From assembly GCA_944324675.1 (NCBI GenBank), contig CALUXE010000002.1, positions 62,001-126,000 of the forward strand: a stretch of 64,000 bases of DNA, given 5' to 3'. The stretch's first letter is position 1. Each line of letters starts with the position of its first letter. Shown here piece by piece: positions 24,654 through 33,142 of the stretch. The notes beneath the pieces were generated by a model, which was given only the letters and a program-made list of their open reading frames with translations, was not told where the DNA came from and ran no database searches. The DNA is from an uncultured Elusimicrobiales bacterium (GTDB lineage Bacteria; Elusimicrobiota; Elusimicrobia; Elusimicrobiales; Elusimicrobiaceae). The position numbers were made by a program, and so were the translations under genes.

Positions 24654-26095
24654 AGTTCTATGCCTCTGCTTCTTAGAAAAGTCTTTATCTTGGAGCGGGC
24701 CCGGGCGGTTTTTGCCGCCTCAAGCCATTGCGGCTTTGGCTCCACGTTTTTGCGGGTTTGTATTTCAACGATGTCGCCGCTTTTAAGAGGGCTGTTCATC
24801 TTTACCATTTTATTGTTTACCAAAGCGCCGCTGTAATGATCTCCTATTTCGGTGTGAACCAAATAGGCGAAATCCAGCGGAGTGGCGTGCTCCGGCAGAA
24901 CCTTAACGTCGCCTTTTGGCGTAAAGACGAAAATCTGATTTAAGTTGATGTCCGTTTGGAAACTTTCCAAAAACTCTCTTGGCGCCGTCAAATCGCGCTG
25001 CCATTCTATCCATTGGCGTATCCAGTTGAGTTTCTCGTCCAAATTAGGGTCGGCCTTGCTGCCCAGTTTATAGCGCCAATGCGCGGCGATGCCGTATTCG
25101 CAGGTGCGGTGCATATCTTCCGTCCTGATTTGCACTTCCACTAAACTGCCTTCAAAAAATACGGTCGTGTGTATGCTTTGGTACATATTCATCTTGGGCA
25201 TGGCGATATAGTCGGTAAAACTGCCGGATAGCGGCTTGAAATTTGCGTGAAGCGCTCCCAAAGCCCTATAACAATCAAGTACGGTATCGGTGATAATGCG
25301 TACGCCCAAAAGGTCTTGTATTTGGTCAAAGGAGGCGTCATGCTTGCGCATCTTTCTGAAGATGGAATAATAATTTTTCACTCTGGAAAGCAATCTATGC
25401 GGTATTTGATCTTTATCGAGCACCGCGCCCAAAGCGTTTTTAAAAGCGGCCAGTCTTTTGTCCAAATTGGCTTTCTTGCGATCTACGCCCGCGACGATTT
25501 GTTTGTATTCTTCCGGATACAAATATTTGAAAGAAAGGTCCTCAAGTTCGTTTTTTATGCTGAACATTCCAAGGCGTTGCGCAAGCGGCGCGTAAAGGTT
25601 TAAAGTTTCTAAAGCCTTTTCTTTTTGGCGTTTTGGCGCGAGCGCGTCAAGCGTTTTCATATTGTGGGTTCTGTCGGCCAATTTTATGAGGATAATGCGC
25701 ATATCGTTTGATACCGCTATGAGCATTTTGCGCCAGTTTTCCACGGTTTCTTCGTCGGTGGAAGTATTTTCCAAACGATCGATTTTGGTCAGGCCCGCGA
25801 CCATATTGGCTATTTCTTTATTGAAGTTTGTTTCTATATCCTTTACGGTAGTGTCGGTATCTTCCACGGTATCGTGCAGCAGGGCGGCGGAAATGGTGTC
25901 GGCGTCAAGTTTGTGTTCAAGCAGTATCTTCGCCACTTCGCAGCAATGCGTAAAGAATGGCTCGCCGGTAAGCCTTTTTTGGTTTTCGTGCGCTTTTTTG
26001 GCGAAGAAGTAGGCTTTCTCAATCATCGCCGTGTCGTGATTGGGATTATACTCCTTAAAACCCGCCAAAATTTCGTCTAAATAGTGATCGTCCAT
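24650..26095 (-). CDS. RelA/SpoT (p)ppGpp synthetase/hydrolase, short form
   Basis: A bifunctional-type stringent response enzyme of 481 residues. The HD hydrolase domain (about 20-175) has THCCEV, LLHDTVEDTD and LADRTHNMKTL intact. The synthetase domain (about 215-350) has RVKNYYSIFRKM, DLLGVRII, DYIAMPKMNMYQSIHT and VEVQIRT. A TGS domain (about 388-448) follows. It ends soon after (KTFLRSRGIEL), lacking the helical, zinc-finger and ACT regions that follow in full Rel proteins of about 720 residues. The frame is intact and overlaps the next gene, so the short form seems genuine. It lies 2 bp downstream of lpxB. Confidence 0.93.
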   Translation of the reverse strand: MDDHYLDEILAGFKEYNPNHDTAMIEKAYFFAKKAHENQKRLTGEPFFTHCCEVAKILLEHKLDADTISAALLHDTVEDTDTTVKDIETNFNKEIANMVAGLTKIDRLENTSTDEETVENWRKMLIAVSNDMRIILIKLADRTHNMKTLDALAPKRQKEKALETLNLYAPLAQRLGMFSIKNELEDLSFKYLYPEEYKQIVAGVDRKKANLDKRLAAFKNALGAVLDKDQIPHRLLSRVKNYYSIFRKMRKHDASFDQIQDLLGVRIITDTVLDCYRALGALHANFKPLSGSFTDYIAMPKMNMYQSIHTTVFFEGSLVEVQIRTEDMHRTCEYGIAAHWRYKLGSKADPNLDEKLNWIRQWIEWQRDLTAPREFLESFQTDINLNQIFVFTPKGDVKVLPEHATPLDFAYLVHTEIGDHYSGALVNNKMVKMNSPLKSGDIVEIQTRKNVEPKPQWLEAAKTARARSKIKTFLRSRGIEL

Positions 26096-26097
26096 AC

Positions 26098-27246
26098 TTA
26101 CTCTTTCGGGAAAACTTCGTCAATTATCATTTGCGCTGCCCTTTTCGCTACGCCCGGCTCGCCAAGCTGGCTTCTGAGTTTCAGCAGCTGCGCGCGCATG
26201 GAATTGTAATTCTTTTCGCTCCCTATTATCGAGCATACTTCCTGCGCTATCGCTTTAGGGTTGGCGTCTTTTTGTATAAATTCTTTCACCACGCCTTTCT
26301 TGCTTAATATGTTTACCAAGGAAATATAAGGCACCTTGATAATCATCTTCGCCACTTGATAGGTTACCCAGCCCGTCTTGTATACCACCAGCATCGGCAG
26401 ACCCAAAAGCGCGTTTTCCAAAGTGGCGGTGCCGGAGCAGGTGATTACAAAGTCCATTTCGCTTCTGGCGGCATAATCGTTTTCGCGCACGATTTCCAAG
26501 CCGTCGTGGCGCGGGCCGATAAGTTCGTAAATCTTTTCGTCGCTTACTTCAGGAACGGCGAACAAATAGGCCTTGGCGTTGGGGAAAGATCTTCTTACCT
26601 CTTTAAACGCCTGATAGAAAAGTTTTGTGTGTTTTTCTATTTCTCTGGGCCTGCTGCCGGGCAAAAGGCCGATTTTCCATTCTTTGGTATTGTCGCCTTT
26701 GAAGGGATTTTCCTTCGGGGCGGGTATTTTATCCAAAAGCGGATTGCCCAAGAATACGGCGTCGCCGCCCAAATCGGTGTAAATCTTCTTTTCGAAAGGG
26801 AAGATGACGAACATTTTTTTTGCCAGCCTTACTATGCTTCTTGCGCGGTATTCGCGGCTGGCCCACACTTGCGGGCAGACATAGTAATAGGCGGGAATAT
26901 TTCTATGTTTGGCTATGCCCAAAACTTGGTGGTTGAAACCGTAGAAATCCACGGTAATTACGCAGGCGGGGGTTTTCTCGTTGATGTAATTTTTTATCAT
27001 ATTCATCAATCTTACCCACATCGGCAGTTTTTTGAAGGGTTCCACAAAACCGCTTGCTCCGCGCGCGACGAGGTTATAGAGGAATTTATCGCTTGCGGCC
27101 TTCATTCTTTCCCCGCCGATGGAAGTTACGGTAATGTCGGGCGCGTAGGCCTTAAGCTCTTTTATCAGATTAGATGCGTGCACGTCGCCCGATATGTCGC
27201 CCGCGACTACCAAAATATTTTTGCTGTTTGGAATAATATGGGGCAT
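26098..27246 (-). CDS. lpxB: Lipid-A-disaccharide synthase
   Basis: Joins UDP-2,3-diacylglucosamine and lipid X to form the lipid A disaccharide, a peripheral inner-membrane enzyme of the GT19 family. The 382-residue length is typical. Motifs: VVAGDISGDVHASNLI at the start (usual bacteria have GEASGD), PQVWASREYRA, FLGNPLLD, GLLPGSRPREIEKH and CSGTATLENALLGLPMLVVYK. This is the clearest sign of lipopolysaccharide in the organism. Between it and the upstream Gfo/Idh gene lie only 2 bp. No other lpx gene is in the window. Confidence 0.95.
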   Translation of the reverse strand: MPHIIPNSKNILVVAGDISGDVHASNLIKELKAYAPDITVTSIGGERMKAASDKFLYNLVARGASGFVEPFKKLPMWVRLMNMIKNYINEKTPACVITVDFYGFNHQVLGIAKHRNIPAYYYVCPQVWASREYRARSIVRLAKKMFVIFPFEKKIYTDLGGDAVFLGNPLLDKIPAPKENPFKGDNTKEWKIGLLPGSRPREIEKHTKLFYQAFKEVRRSFPNAKAYLFAVPEVSDEKIYELIGPRHDGLEIVRENDYAARSEMDFVITCSGTATLENALLGLPMLVVYKTGWVTYQVAKMIIKVPYISLVNILSKKGVVKEFIQKDANPKAIAQEVCSIIGSEKNYNSMRAQLLKLRSQLGEPGVAKRAAQMIIDEVFPKE

Positions 27247-27248
27247 AA

Positions 27249-28313
27249 TTATTTACCGCTCCCTCTTTTAAGATTGCCCAAACTTTCGTCGAGGGCTATT
27301 TTGGCGGCCGTACCTATCTCGTGCATAAGATGCATGGGCCCGTGCTTTTCTTCTTTAGCGCCTTGGGGCACGTTATAGCGTTTGATTTCGTCTATAATTT
27401 TTAAGGCTATCAAAAGCGCTTTACTGCCCTTTTCGCCGCTGGGGCCGGGCGTTTTATCGTTTTGTATGCAATCGACGAAGTGTAAAATTTCCGAAGTGAT
27501 GGGCATTTGTTTGTCTACCGTCGGGTAGATTACGTCTATATCGTTTAGGGATTTTATTATGGGCACTTTCTTCCTGTAAATTTTAACTCTGGCGTTCATA
27601 AAATCCACGGAGATATAAGCGTCTTCCTGATACAAATTCATATAGCGGGAGCGTTCGAAGCTGGCCCTGCTGGCGGTGACGTCCGCGGTGCAGCCGTTTG
27701 CGAATTTAAGGCGTACATTGGCGATGTCTTCGTGTTCCGAAAAAGCGCTTAGGCCGATGGCGTCTATGGATACCACGTCCGATTTGAGCATAGTCAAAAG
27801 CAAGTCTATATCGTGTATCATCAAATCGAGCACTACGCCTATATTGGCCATTCTCGGGTCATAGGGTCCGAGTCTTTTTATAGCGATAAATTTGGGGTCT
27901 TTTATATATTTGAAAGCTTCAAGTACGGCGGGGTTGAATCTTTCCACGTGTCCTATTTGGAGTATTACGTCTTTTTCGTGCGCTTTGGCTATCAGTTCTC
28001 TTGCCTGATCCATTGTGGAGGCTATCGGTTTTTCCATTAAAGTGTTCACTTTATGTTCAAGGCAGTACATACCTATTTTATGATGCAGTTCCGTAGGCGC
28101 GGCCACTATTACGGCCTCTACCTGGGGGATTAAATCTTCGTATCTGGTATAGGCGGTGGAGTTGTATTCCCAAGCCAATTTCTGCGCGCGCATAGGGTCA
28201 TTGTCGCAAACGCCCACCAGCTCTATGTTTTTCATTTTGGATAAAGTTCTTACGTGAAAAGTGCCGATTTTGCCGGCGCCGATGACGCCGAATCTTATTT
28301 TTTTGTCGCTCAT
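27249..28313 (-). CDS. Gfo/Idh/MocA-family oxidoreductase, possibly for lipid A
   Basis: A 354-residue NAD-dependent sugar oxidoreductase. The Rossmann glycine motif GVIGAGKIGTFH (9-20), the EKPIA hinge motif and the LDLMIHDIDLLL helix with the catalytic His region are clear. It is first in an operon with lpxB. A Gfo/Idh enzyme, GnnA, oxidises UDP-GlcNAc next to lpx genes in Leptospira and Acidithiobacillus, making 3-amino lipid A together with the transaminase GnnB. No gnnB-like gene is here, so a GnnA role is only a hypothesis. Another nucleotide-sugar substrate is equally possible. Confidence 0.85.
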   Translation of the reverse strand: MSDKKIRFGVIGAGKIGTFHVRTLSKMKNIELVGVCDNDPMRAQKLAWEYNSTAYTRYEDLIPQVEAVIVAAPTELHHKIGMYCLEHKVNTLMEKPIASTMDQARELIAKAHEKDVILQIGHVERFNPAVLEAFKYIKDPKFIAIKRLGPYDPRMANIGVVLDLMIHDIDLLLTMLKSDVVSIDAIGLSAFSEHEDIANVRLKFANGCTADVTASRASFERSRYMNLYQEDAYISVDFMNARVKIYRKKVPIIKSLNDIDVIYPTVDKQMPITSEILHFVDCIQNDKTPGPSGEKGSKALLIALKIIDEIKRYNVPQGAKEEKHGPMHLMHEIGTAAKIALDESLGNLKRGSGK

Positions 28314-28334
28314 ATAAAATACCTCGTATTTTAA

Positions 28335-28343
28335 ATTATAGCA
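28335..28343 (-). promoter_or_regulatory. Extended -10 promoter of the lpxB operon
   Basis: Reads TGCTATAAT on the minus strand, a perfect extended -10 motif, 21 nt before the ATG at 28313, with a GAGG ribosome site between. No -35 box is obvious. Confidence 0.65.
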
Positions 28344-28395
28344 TTTAGGGCAACGGCGTCGTAAATTTTTATGTCAGAAGCGGGTTCTTTTATTT

Positions 28396-28404
28396 TGTTA
28401 TAAT
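28396..28404 (+). promoter_or_regulatory. Extended -10 promoter of ndk
   Basis: Reads TGTTATAAT; the expected start at 28411 is one base before the ndk ATG (28412), so the message is probably leaderless. No ribosome site or -35 box is visible. Confidence 0.6.
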
Positions 28405-28411
28405 TATTTAT

Positions 28412-28858
28412 ATGAAAGAAAGAACTTTAGTTTTAATGAAACCCGATGCCATAAGCAAGAAACTTACCGGCATCATCATAGACCGCCTGGAGCATCTGGG
28501 CTTGGATATTAAAGGCGCGAAAGTGAGAGTTATGACCGAAGAGCTTGCGCGCGAACATTATTCCAATTTGGCGGGCCAGCCGTTTTTGCCCGGCGTAATA
28601 TCGTTTATGCGTGGCGATTTTAACGGCATATCCGATCACCGCATTTACGCTTTCGTTTTTGAGGGTGAGGACGCCATAGCCAAAGTCCGCGGCGCTTTGG
28701 GCGCGACGGATCCCGCCAAGGCAGAGCCTTGGAGCATAAGGGGCGCTTTCGGCTGTTTTAAAGACGGCGTAATGCAAAACTGCGTGCACGCTTCCGGCAG
28801 CAAAGAAGACGCACAGCGCGAAATCAATCTTTGGTTTAAGCCAGAGGAAATAGTGTAA
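28412..28858 (+). CDS. ndk: Nucleoside diphosphate kinase
   Basis: Moves the gamma-phosphate from ATP to other nucleoside diphosphates through a phosphohistidine. The 148-residue length is normal. The catalytic His126 sits in NCVHASGSKEDA, and LVLMKPDAI opens the fold. Gly-loop residues GATDP and the arginine of SIRGAFG, which contact the nucleotide, are present. Its stop shares a base with the next ATG (TAATG), coupling it to a hydrolase-like gene. The -10 box just before the ATG suggests a leaderless start. Confidence 0.96.
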   Translation: MKERTLVLMKPDAISKKLTGIIIDRLEHLGLDIKGAKVRVMTEELAREHYSNLAGQPFLPGVISFMRGDFNGISDHRIYAFVFEGEDAIAKVRGALGATDPAKAEPWSIRGAFGCFKDGVMQNCVHASGSKEDAQREINLWFKPEEIV

Positions 28859-29703
28859 TGAAGTTTAAAACGGCAATATTTTTTGCGTTTTTGTCGGTTT
28901 TATCCTGCGCGGTTTTCGCGCAGGATAAAGTTACTTTGCGTACTGCCGACAAGTGGAATTTAGCCGCGCTTTATAATCCGTCGCAGAACGGCAAATACGT
29001 AATTTTGCTGCACGATTTGGGCAGCAAGAAAGAAGAATATCCCTCTTTCAGCCGCGCTTTGGACAAAGCGGGTTTTGGCTATTTGGCCTTGGACCTTAGG
29101 GGACACGGCCAAAGCACCAATATCAACACCTACGATAAATTTGAAAAGACGGGCGTAGACAATGAATTTAACAAAATGACGCGCGACGTAGACGCCGCTA
29201 TAAACTATCTTCGCGGGAAAGGGGCGTCCGAAGGCAATATATTCATTTTGGGCGCGGGCTTGGGCGCGAATGTAGCGGCGAAGTCTTTGCCGTTTCACCC
29301 GAAGTTGGGCGGCGTGGTTTTGCTTACGCCATCCTTAAAGAACAGGGACGTCCTCACAATGGTAGGAATAAAAAATTTCAAAGGGCCGGTGTTTATCGGC
29401 GTATCTTCCACCGACAGGAAGCAGCTTATGGAAGCCAGCTTTATCAGGAATGCGGCGTATTTGGCTTCGGGCAAAGGGAAAGTGACTTTTATGACGGCCT
29501 ATAACCTTAAAGGCGTGGATATGCTAGACAGATACCTTACGCAGGAAGTATTGCAGTGGCTCAGAACGCCGCAGCTGCCCGAGGTCCTGCCTGACGCCGT
29601 TTCCTTTGAGGAAGAAACTTATTACGAAACGCCCGAGGCCGCCCCCAAAAAAGACGAGCTGCCCGCAATGACTATGGGCGATGTTTTGAAATCGCTCGAC
29701 TGA
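28858..29703 (+). CDS. Exported alpha/beta-hydrolase-like protein, probably inactive
   Basis: A 281-residue protein with a signal peptide (cleaved after VFA, residue 21). It has the alpha/beta hydrolase start, LLHDLGSKKEEYP and LDLRGHGQS. The nucleophile elbow, normally G-x-S-x-G, reads GAGLG (132-136), with Gly134 in place of the serine. No cysteine or aspartate replaces it, and the usual histidine near the end is not obvious. It may bind rather than cut a ligand. Coupled to ndk and 7 bp before murQ, so it could have some link to cell-wall metabolism, but this is not shown. Confidence 0.82.
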   Translation: MKFKTAIFFAFLSVLSCAVFAQDKVTLRTADKWNLAALYNPSQNGKYVILLHDLGSKKEEYPSFSRALDKAGFGYLALDLRGHGQSTNINTYDKFEKTGVDNEFNKMTRDVDAAINYLRGKGASEGNIFILGAGLGANVAAKSLPFHPKLGGVVLLTPSLKNRDVLTMVGIKNFKGPVFIGVSSTDRKQLMEASFIRNAAYLASGKGKVTFMTAYNLKGVDMLDRYLTQEVLQWLRTPQLPEVLPDAVSFEEETYYETPEAAPKKDELPAMTMGDVLKSLD

Positions 29704-29710
29704 TCGATTT

Positions 29711-30634
29711 ATGAAAACAAACCGCACCCTCCGCCTTGAAAGCGGCCTTGGCGAAAAATTGCCTCAGACGGAGGTATTAAACAAAAATTCCGCCGACTTC
29801 AGCTTTTGCACATCCGCAAAGATGTTTGACAAAATGCAGCGGGAAAATCTAAACGCCGTAAAAGCGGTTTCCAAAGCCAAAAAAGCGATAGTAGCGGCGG
29901 CCGAACTTGCGGCCGAAACTTATCTTAACGGAAAGAAAATAATTTTTGCGGGCGCGGGCACCAGCGGGCGGCTTGGAGTGCTTGAAGCGGCCGAATGCCC
30001 GCCGACTTTCAGCGTCGGCTATGACGTATTCGATACCCTTATGGCGGGCGGGGAAAGCGCCGTATTTAAAGCGGTTGAAGGCGCGGAGGACGATTTTAAT
30101 CTCGGTGCGCGCGACTTTAAAAAGAAAGCCAAAAGCGGCGATATTCTTATAGCGATAGCGGCCAGCGGCAGAACGCCTTACGCATTAGGGGCATTGCGCG
30201 CGGCAAAGGAAAGGGGCAACAAGACGGTTTTTGTTTCTTGCAGCGACACGGCGGACACTTCCAACGCGGATATTTTTGTTTATTTGCCTACGGGCGCGGA
30301 AGTTATTTCGGGCTCTACCCGCTTAAAAGCGGCAACGGCGACAAAATGCGCCCTTAATATGATTACCACAATGGCAATGGCTTTAAGCGGAAAAGTCTAC
30401 AAGAATTTGATGGTGGACGTAAAAGCCTCCAACGTAAAACTTAAAGACAGGGCGGCGCGGCTGATAGCGAAGGCCGCCGGCATAGAAAAGGAAGAGGCGG
30501 TTGCTCTTGCCAAAAAAACACGCTACAATGTAAAGGCGGCCATAGTGATGGCCAAACTTAAAGTCGACTTTAAGAAAGCGCAGACTTTGTTAAAGGAAAG
30601 CGGCGGTTTTTTGGACAAGATTATAAATGAATAA
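29711..30634 (+). CDS. murQ: N-acetylmuramic acid 6-phosphate etherase
   Basis: Removes lactate from MurNAc-6-phosphate, giving GlcNAc-6-phosphate, in the cytosol. The SIS-domain enzyme is 307 residues, normal for MurQ. Recognisable are AGAGTSGRLGVLEAAECPPTF (with the catalytic glutamate region), VEGAEDD, AASGRTPY and EVISGSTRLKAATA. It overlaps anmK by 8 bp and is followed by nagZ: the three consecutive steps of anhydromuropeptide recycling. The importer and amidase (AmpG, AmpD) are not in the window. Confidence 0.95.
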   Translation: MKTNRTLRLESGLGEKLPQTEVLNKNSADFSFCTSAKMFDKMQRENLNAVKAVSKAKKAIVAAAELAAETYLNGKKIIFAGAGTSGRLGVLEAAECPPTFSVGYDVFDTLMAGGESAVFKAVEGAEDDFNLGARDFKKKAKSGDILIAIAASGRTPYALGALRAAKERGNKTVFVSCSDTADTSNADIFVYLPTGAEVISGSTRLKAATATKCALNMITTMAMALSGKVYKNLMVDVKASNVKLKDRAARLIAKAAGIEKEEAVALAKKTRYNVKAAIVMAKLKVDFKKAQTLLKESGGFLDKIINE

Positions 30635-31718
30635 AAAAAGCATACTCGCGCTGGGCCTGATGAGCGGCACTTCCGCCGACGGCGTGACTTTGTGCCTTTT
30701 CGATATAGCTTTAAAGAAAGTCGTTCGCTTCAAAAATTATCCTTACGACAAAAAACTCCAAAATAAAATACTCGGCGCGAAAGATATGAAAGCGCCGGAA
30801 CTTTCCGAACTTAATTTTGAGCTTGGCCGCCTCTATGCCGATAAGGCCGAAAAATTTATAAAAGAATATAAGATAAACAGAAAGGACATAAAGGTAATAG
30901 GCTCGCACGGCCAAACGGTGTATCACAATCCTTCAAGCAGGGTACCCAATACTTTACAAATAGGGGAAGGCGCTTTTTTGGCGCGCCGCTTTAAAGGGAT
31001 ACCGGTGGTATATAATTTCAGGCCCGCCGATATTGCGGCGGGCGGATCGGGCGCGCCGTTTGTACCGATGTTCGATAAATACCTCTGCGGCGGCAAAAAG
31101 GCTATGCTTTTAAATATCGGCGGGATATCCAATGTTACGGTATGTCTTGGCAAAGACACCTTCGGTTTTGACATCGGCCCCGGCAACAGCTTAAGCGACG
31201 CGGGCGTAAATCTGCTAAGCGGCGGCGCCAAAACTTACGACAAAGACGGCAAAATAGCCGCGGCCTATGCGCCCGATGTTAAAAAGGCGCAGGAGCTTTT
31301 AAAACTTTTCGTAGGTAACAGGCCGCCGTTATCCCTTGAAAGAAGCGCAATGGCGGAAGGTTTTGTCAAAGCGCATTTCAAGAATCTGGCTTTGCCCGAT
31401 ATTTCCACCTTGAACTATCTGACGGCTTTGATAATTGCAAAAAGTCTAAAAAAGTTTATACTTAATAAATATGATATAAAGCGTCTTTATTTATGCGGCG
31501 GCGGCGTTTACAATAAGACGCTGGTTTTGAATTTGGGCAAACTGCTGCCGAACATTAAGATTGGCAATACGGCCGAAATGGGGCTTCACCCGATGGCCAA
31601 AGAGGCGGCAGCGTTCGCGTATTTGGCGTGGCTTACTTTAAACGGGCGTGCGGGTACGTGCCCTAAGGCTACGGGCGCGAAGGAAAGTTCGGTCATAGGG
31701 TGCGTGATAAAACAATGA
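30627..31718 (+). CDS. anmK: Anhydro-N-acetylmuramic acid kinase
   Basis: Opens the 1,6-anhydro ring and phosphorylates anhMurNAc to MurNAc-6-phosphate, the substrate of MurQ. It is a sugar-kinase fold of the ASKHA type, 363 residues. GLMSGTSADGVTL at the start, GSHGQTVYH, FRPADIAAGGSGAPFVP, NIGGISNVT and DIGPGNSL are the family motifs. It overlaps both murQ and nagZ. Slightly different from E. coli in that MurQ and NagZ are genetically fused into one operon with it. Confidence 0.95.
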   Translation: MNKKSILALGLMSGTSADGVTLCLFDIALKKVVRFKNYPYDKKLQNKILGAKDMKAPELSELNFELGRLYADKAEKFIKEYKINRKDIKVIGSHGQTVYHNPSSRVPNTLQIGEGAFLARRFKGIPVVYNFRPADIAAGGSGAPFVPMFDKYLCGGKKAMLLNIGGISNVTVCLGKDTFGFDIGPGNSLSDAGVNLLSGGAKTYDKDGKIAAAYAPDVKKAQELLKLFVGNRPPLSLERSAMAEGFVKAHFKNLALPDISTLNYLTALIIAKSLKKFILNKYDIKRLYLCGGGVYNKTLVLNLGKLLPNIKIGNTAEMGLHPMAKEAAAFAYLAWLTLNGRAGTCPKATGAKESSVIGCVIKQ

Positions 31719-33142
31719 ATACCAACCGATTGATACATGCCGGATTTTGGTTCGGCAAGAGCGATGTAAAAGAAGCCTTGGAACTTGCCAAGGCGGGGGT
31801 AGGCGGTTTTTGCATATATTTCGGTACGACTAAAGAAGTAAAAGAACTTATAACCGCTTTGCGGCAAGCTTCGCCCAATGAGCTTATAATCAGCGCAGAC
31901 TATGAATACGGCCTGGGCCGTTGGCATAGAGACGCGTATCTTTTGCCTTCAAACATATCAATAGGAGCGGCGCGCAAGGAAGATCTATCCTATAAAAAAG
32001 GTTTGATAACGGCGCGCCAGGCAAGGGAATTGGGCGTGGATTGGGTGCTCGCGCCTAATGTGGATTTGGCCGATACGCCCGCCAATCCGATAGTAAATAC
32101 ACGTTCCTTCGGCAAAGACGCTTCTTTGGTTACCGATATGGCCAAGGCCTTTATGCTTGGTTTGGCCGACGACGGCTGTTTGAATTGTCTTAAACATTTT
32201 CCCGGCCACGGTTCGACTTTGCTTGACAGCCACCTCTCTTTGCCGACGGTAAACAAGAGTTTGGCCAAGCTGCAGGAAGAAGATTTGATCCCTTATAAGA
32301 AACTTTTGACCAAGGCCGACGCCATTATGCCTTCGCATTTATTGGTTCCGGCTTTTGATAAAGACAATCCCGCTTCTTTTTCCGCCAAGGCTATTCAGGG
32401 CTTTATTAAGAGCGAGCTGCATTTTAAAGGTTTGGTTGTTACGGACGCCCTTGTTATGAAAGCTATCGGCGGGCGCGATCCCGTAGACGCTTTCAAGGCG
32501 GGCGCGGATATATTGTTATGCCCGGAAAATCCTTTTGAGGTTATGGCGAAGCTGGAAAAGGAAGTTAAGAAAGACCGTTCCTTGATAGAGCACGCCATAA
32601 GCGCTTTAAGCGAGCAGGAAATGATGATAGCCAAACTTAAAGCGGCGGAGGATTTCATCTGTAAAGACTGCGCGGAACAGGCCGATAAACTCTCTTTTGA
32701 TACGGCCCGCGCGGGTATTTGCCTTAAGGGTGAGGATATAAAGCTCAAACACGGCAAAAACGTAACTTATTTGGAGATTGACGTCTTTCCAAGCGGCGAA
32801 ATGCAGGCCAAAGATTTCTACAATAAACTTAAAGCCGAGGGCATAAAGCTAAAGCCGTATAAAGCGGGCGATAAAAGCGACGTGCTTATAATAAGCACCA
32901 TGGCCAATTACGCCGCGTTCAGCGGTAAGATAAACTTCTCCGCGGAGCAAAAAGAGATTATTAACAAAGCGGCGGCCAAAGCGGGCAAGAGCGTACTTGT
33001 TTCTTTCGGGAGCCCTTTTGTAGATGAGGGCTTAAAGATAAATTCTTTCCTTATGGCGGGTACGCAGACGGCGCCCTTCCAAAAGGTTTGCGCCGATATA
33101 CTTTTGGGCAAAGAGACTCCGCGCGGCGTTATGCCGGTTTAG
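31715..33142 (+). CDS. nagZ: Beta-N-acetylglucosaminidase, two-domain NagZ type
   Basis: Glycoside hydrolase family 3 enzyme that frees GlcNAc from GlcNAc-anhMurNAc products. KHFPGHG (160-166) with D171 and H173 form the acid/base dyad of NagZ enzymes, and D244 in VVTDALVM is the nucleophile. At 475 residues it has an extra C-terminal domain of about 130 residues, as in Gram-positive NagZ, where proteobacterial NagZ has about 340. No signal peptide, so cytosolic. ATG 31715 overlaps the anmK stop; an in-frame GTG at 31700 is less likely. Its stop overlaps that of convergent ogt by 4 bp. Confidence 0.92.
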   Translation: MNTNRLIHAGFWFGKSDVKEALELAKAGVGGFCIYFGTTKEVKELITALRQASPNELIISADYEYGLGRWHRDAYLLPSNISIGAARKEDLSYKKGLITARQARELGVDWVLAPNVDLADTPANPIVNTRSFGKDASLVTDMAKAFMLGLADDGCLNCLKHFPGHGSTLLDSHLSLPTVNKSLAKLQEEDLIPYKKLLTKADAIMPSHLLVPAFDKDNPASFSAKAIQGFIKSELHFKGLVVTDALVMKAIGGRDPVDAFKAGADILLCPENPFEVMAKLEKEVKKDRSLIEHAISALSEQEMMIAKLKAAEDFICKDCAEQADKLSFDTARAGICLKGEDIKLKHGKNVTYLEIDVFPSGEMQAKDFYNKLKAEGIKLKPYKAGDKSDVLIISTMANYAAFSGKINFSAEQKEIINKAAAKAGKSVLVSFGSPFVDEGLKINSFLMAGTQTAPFQKVCADILLGKETPRGVMPV

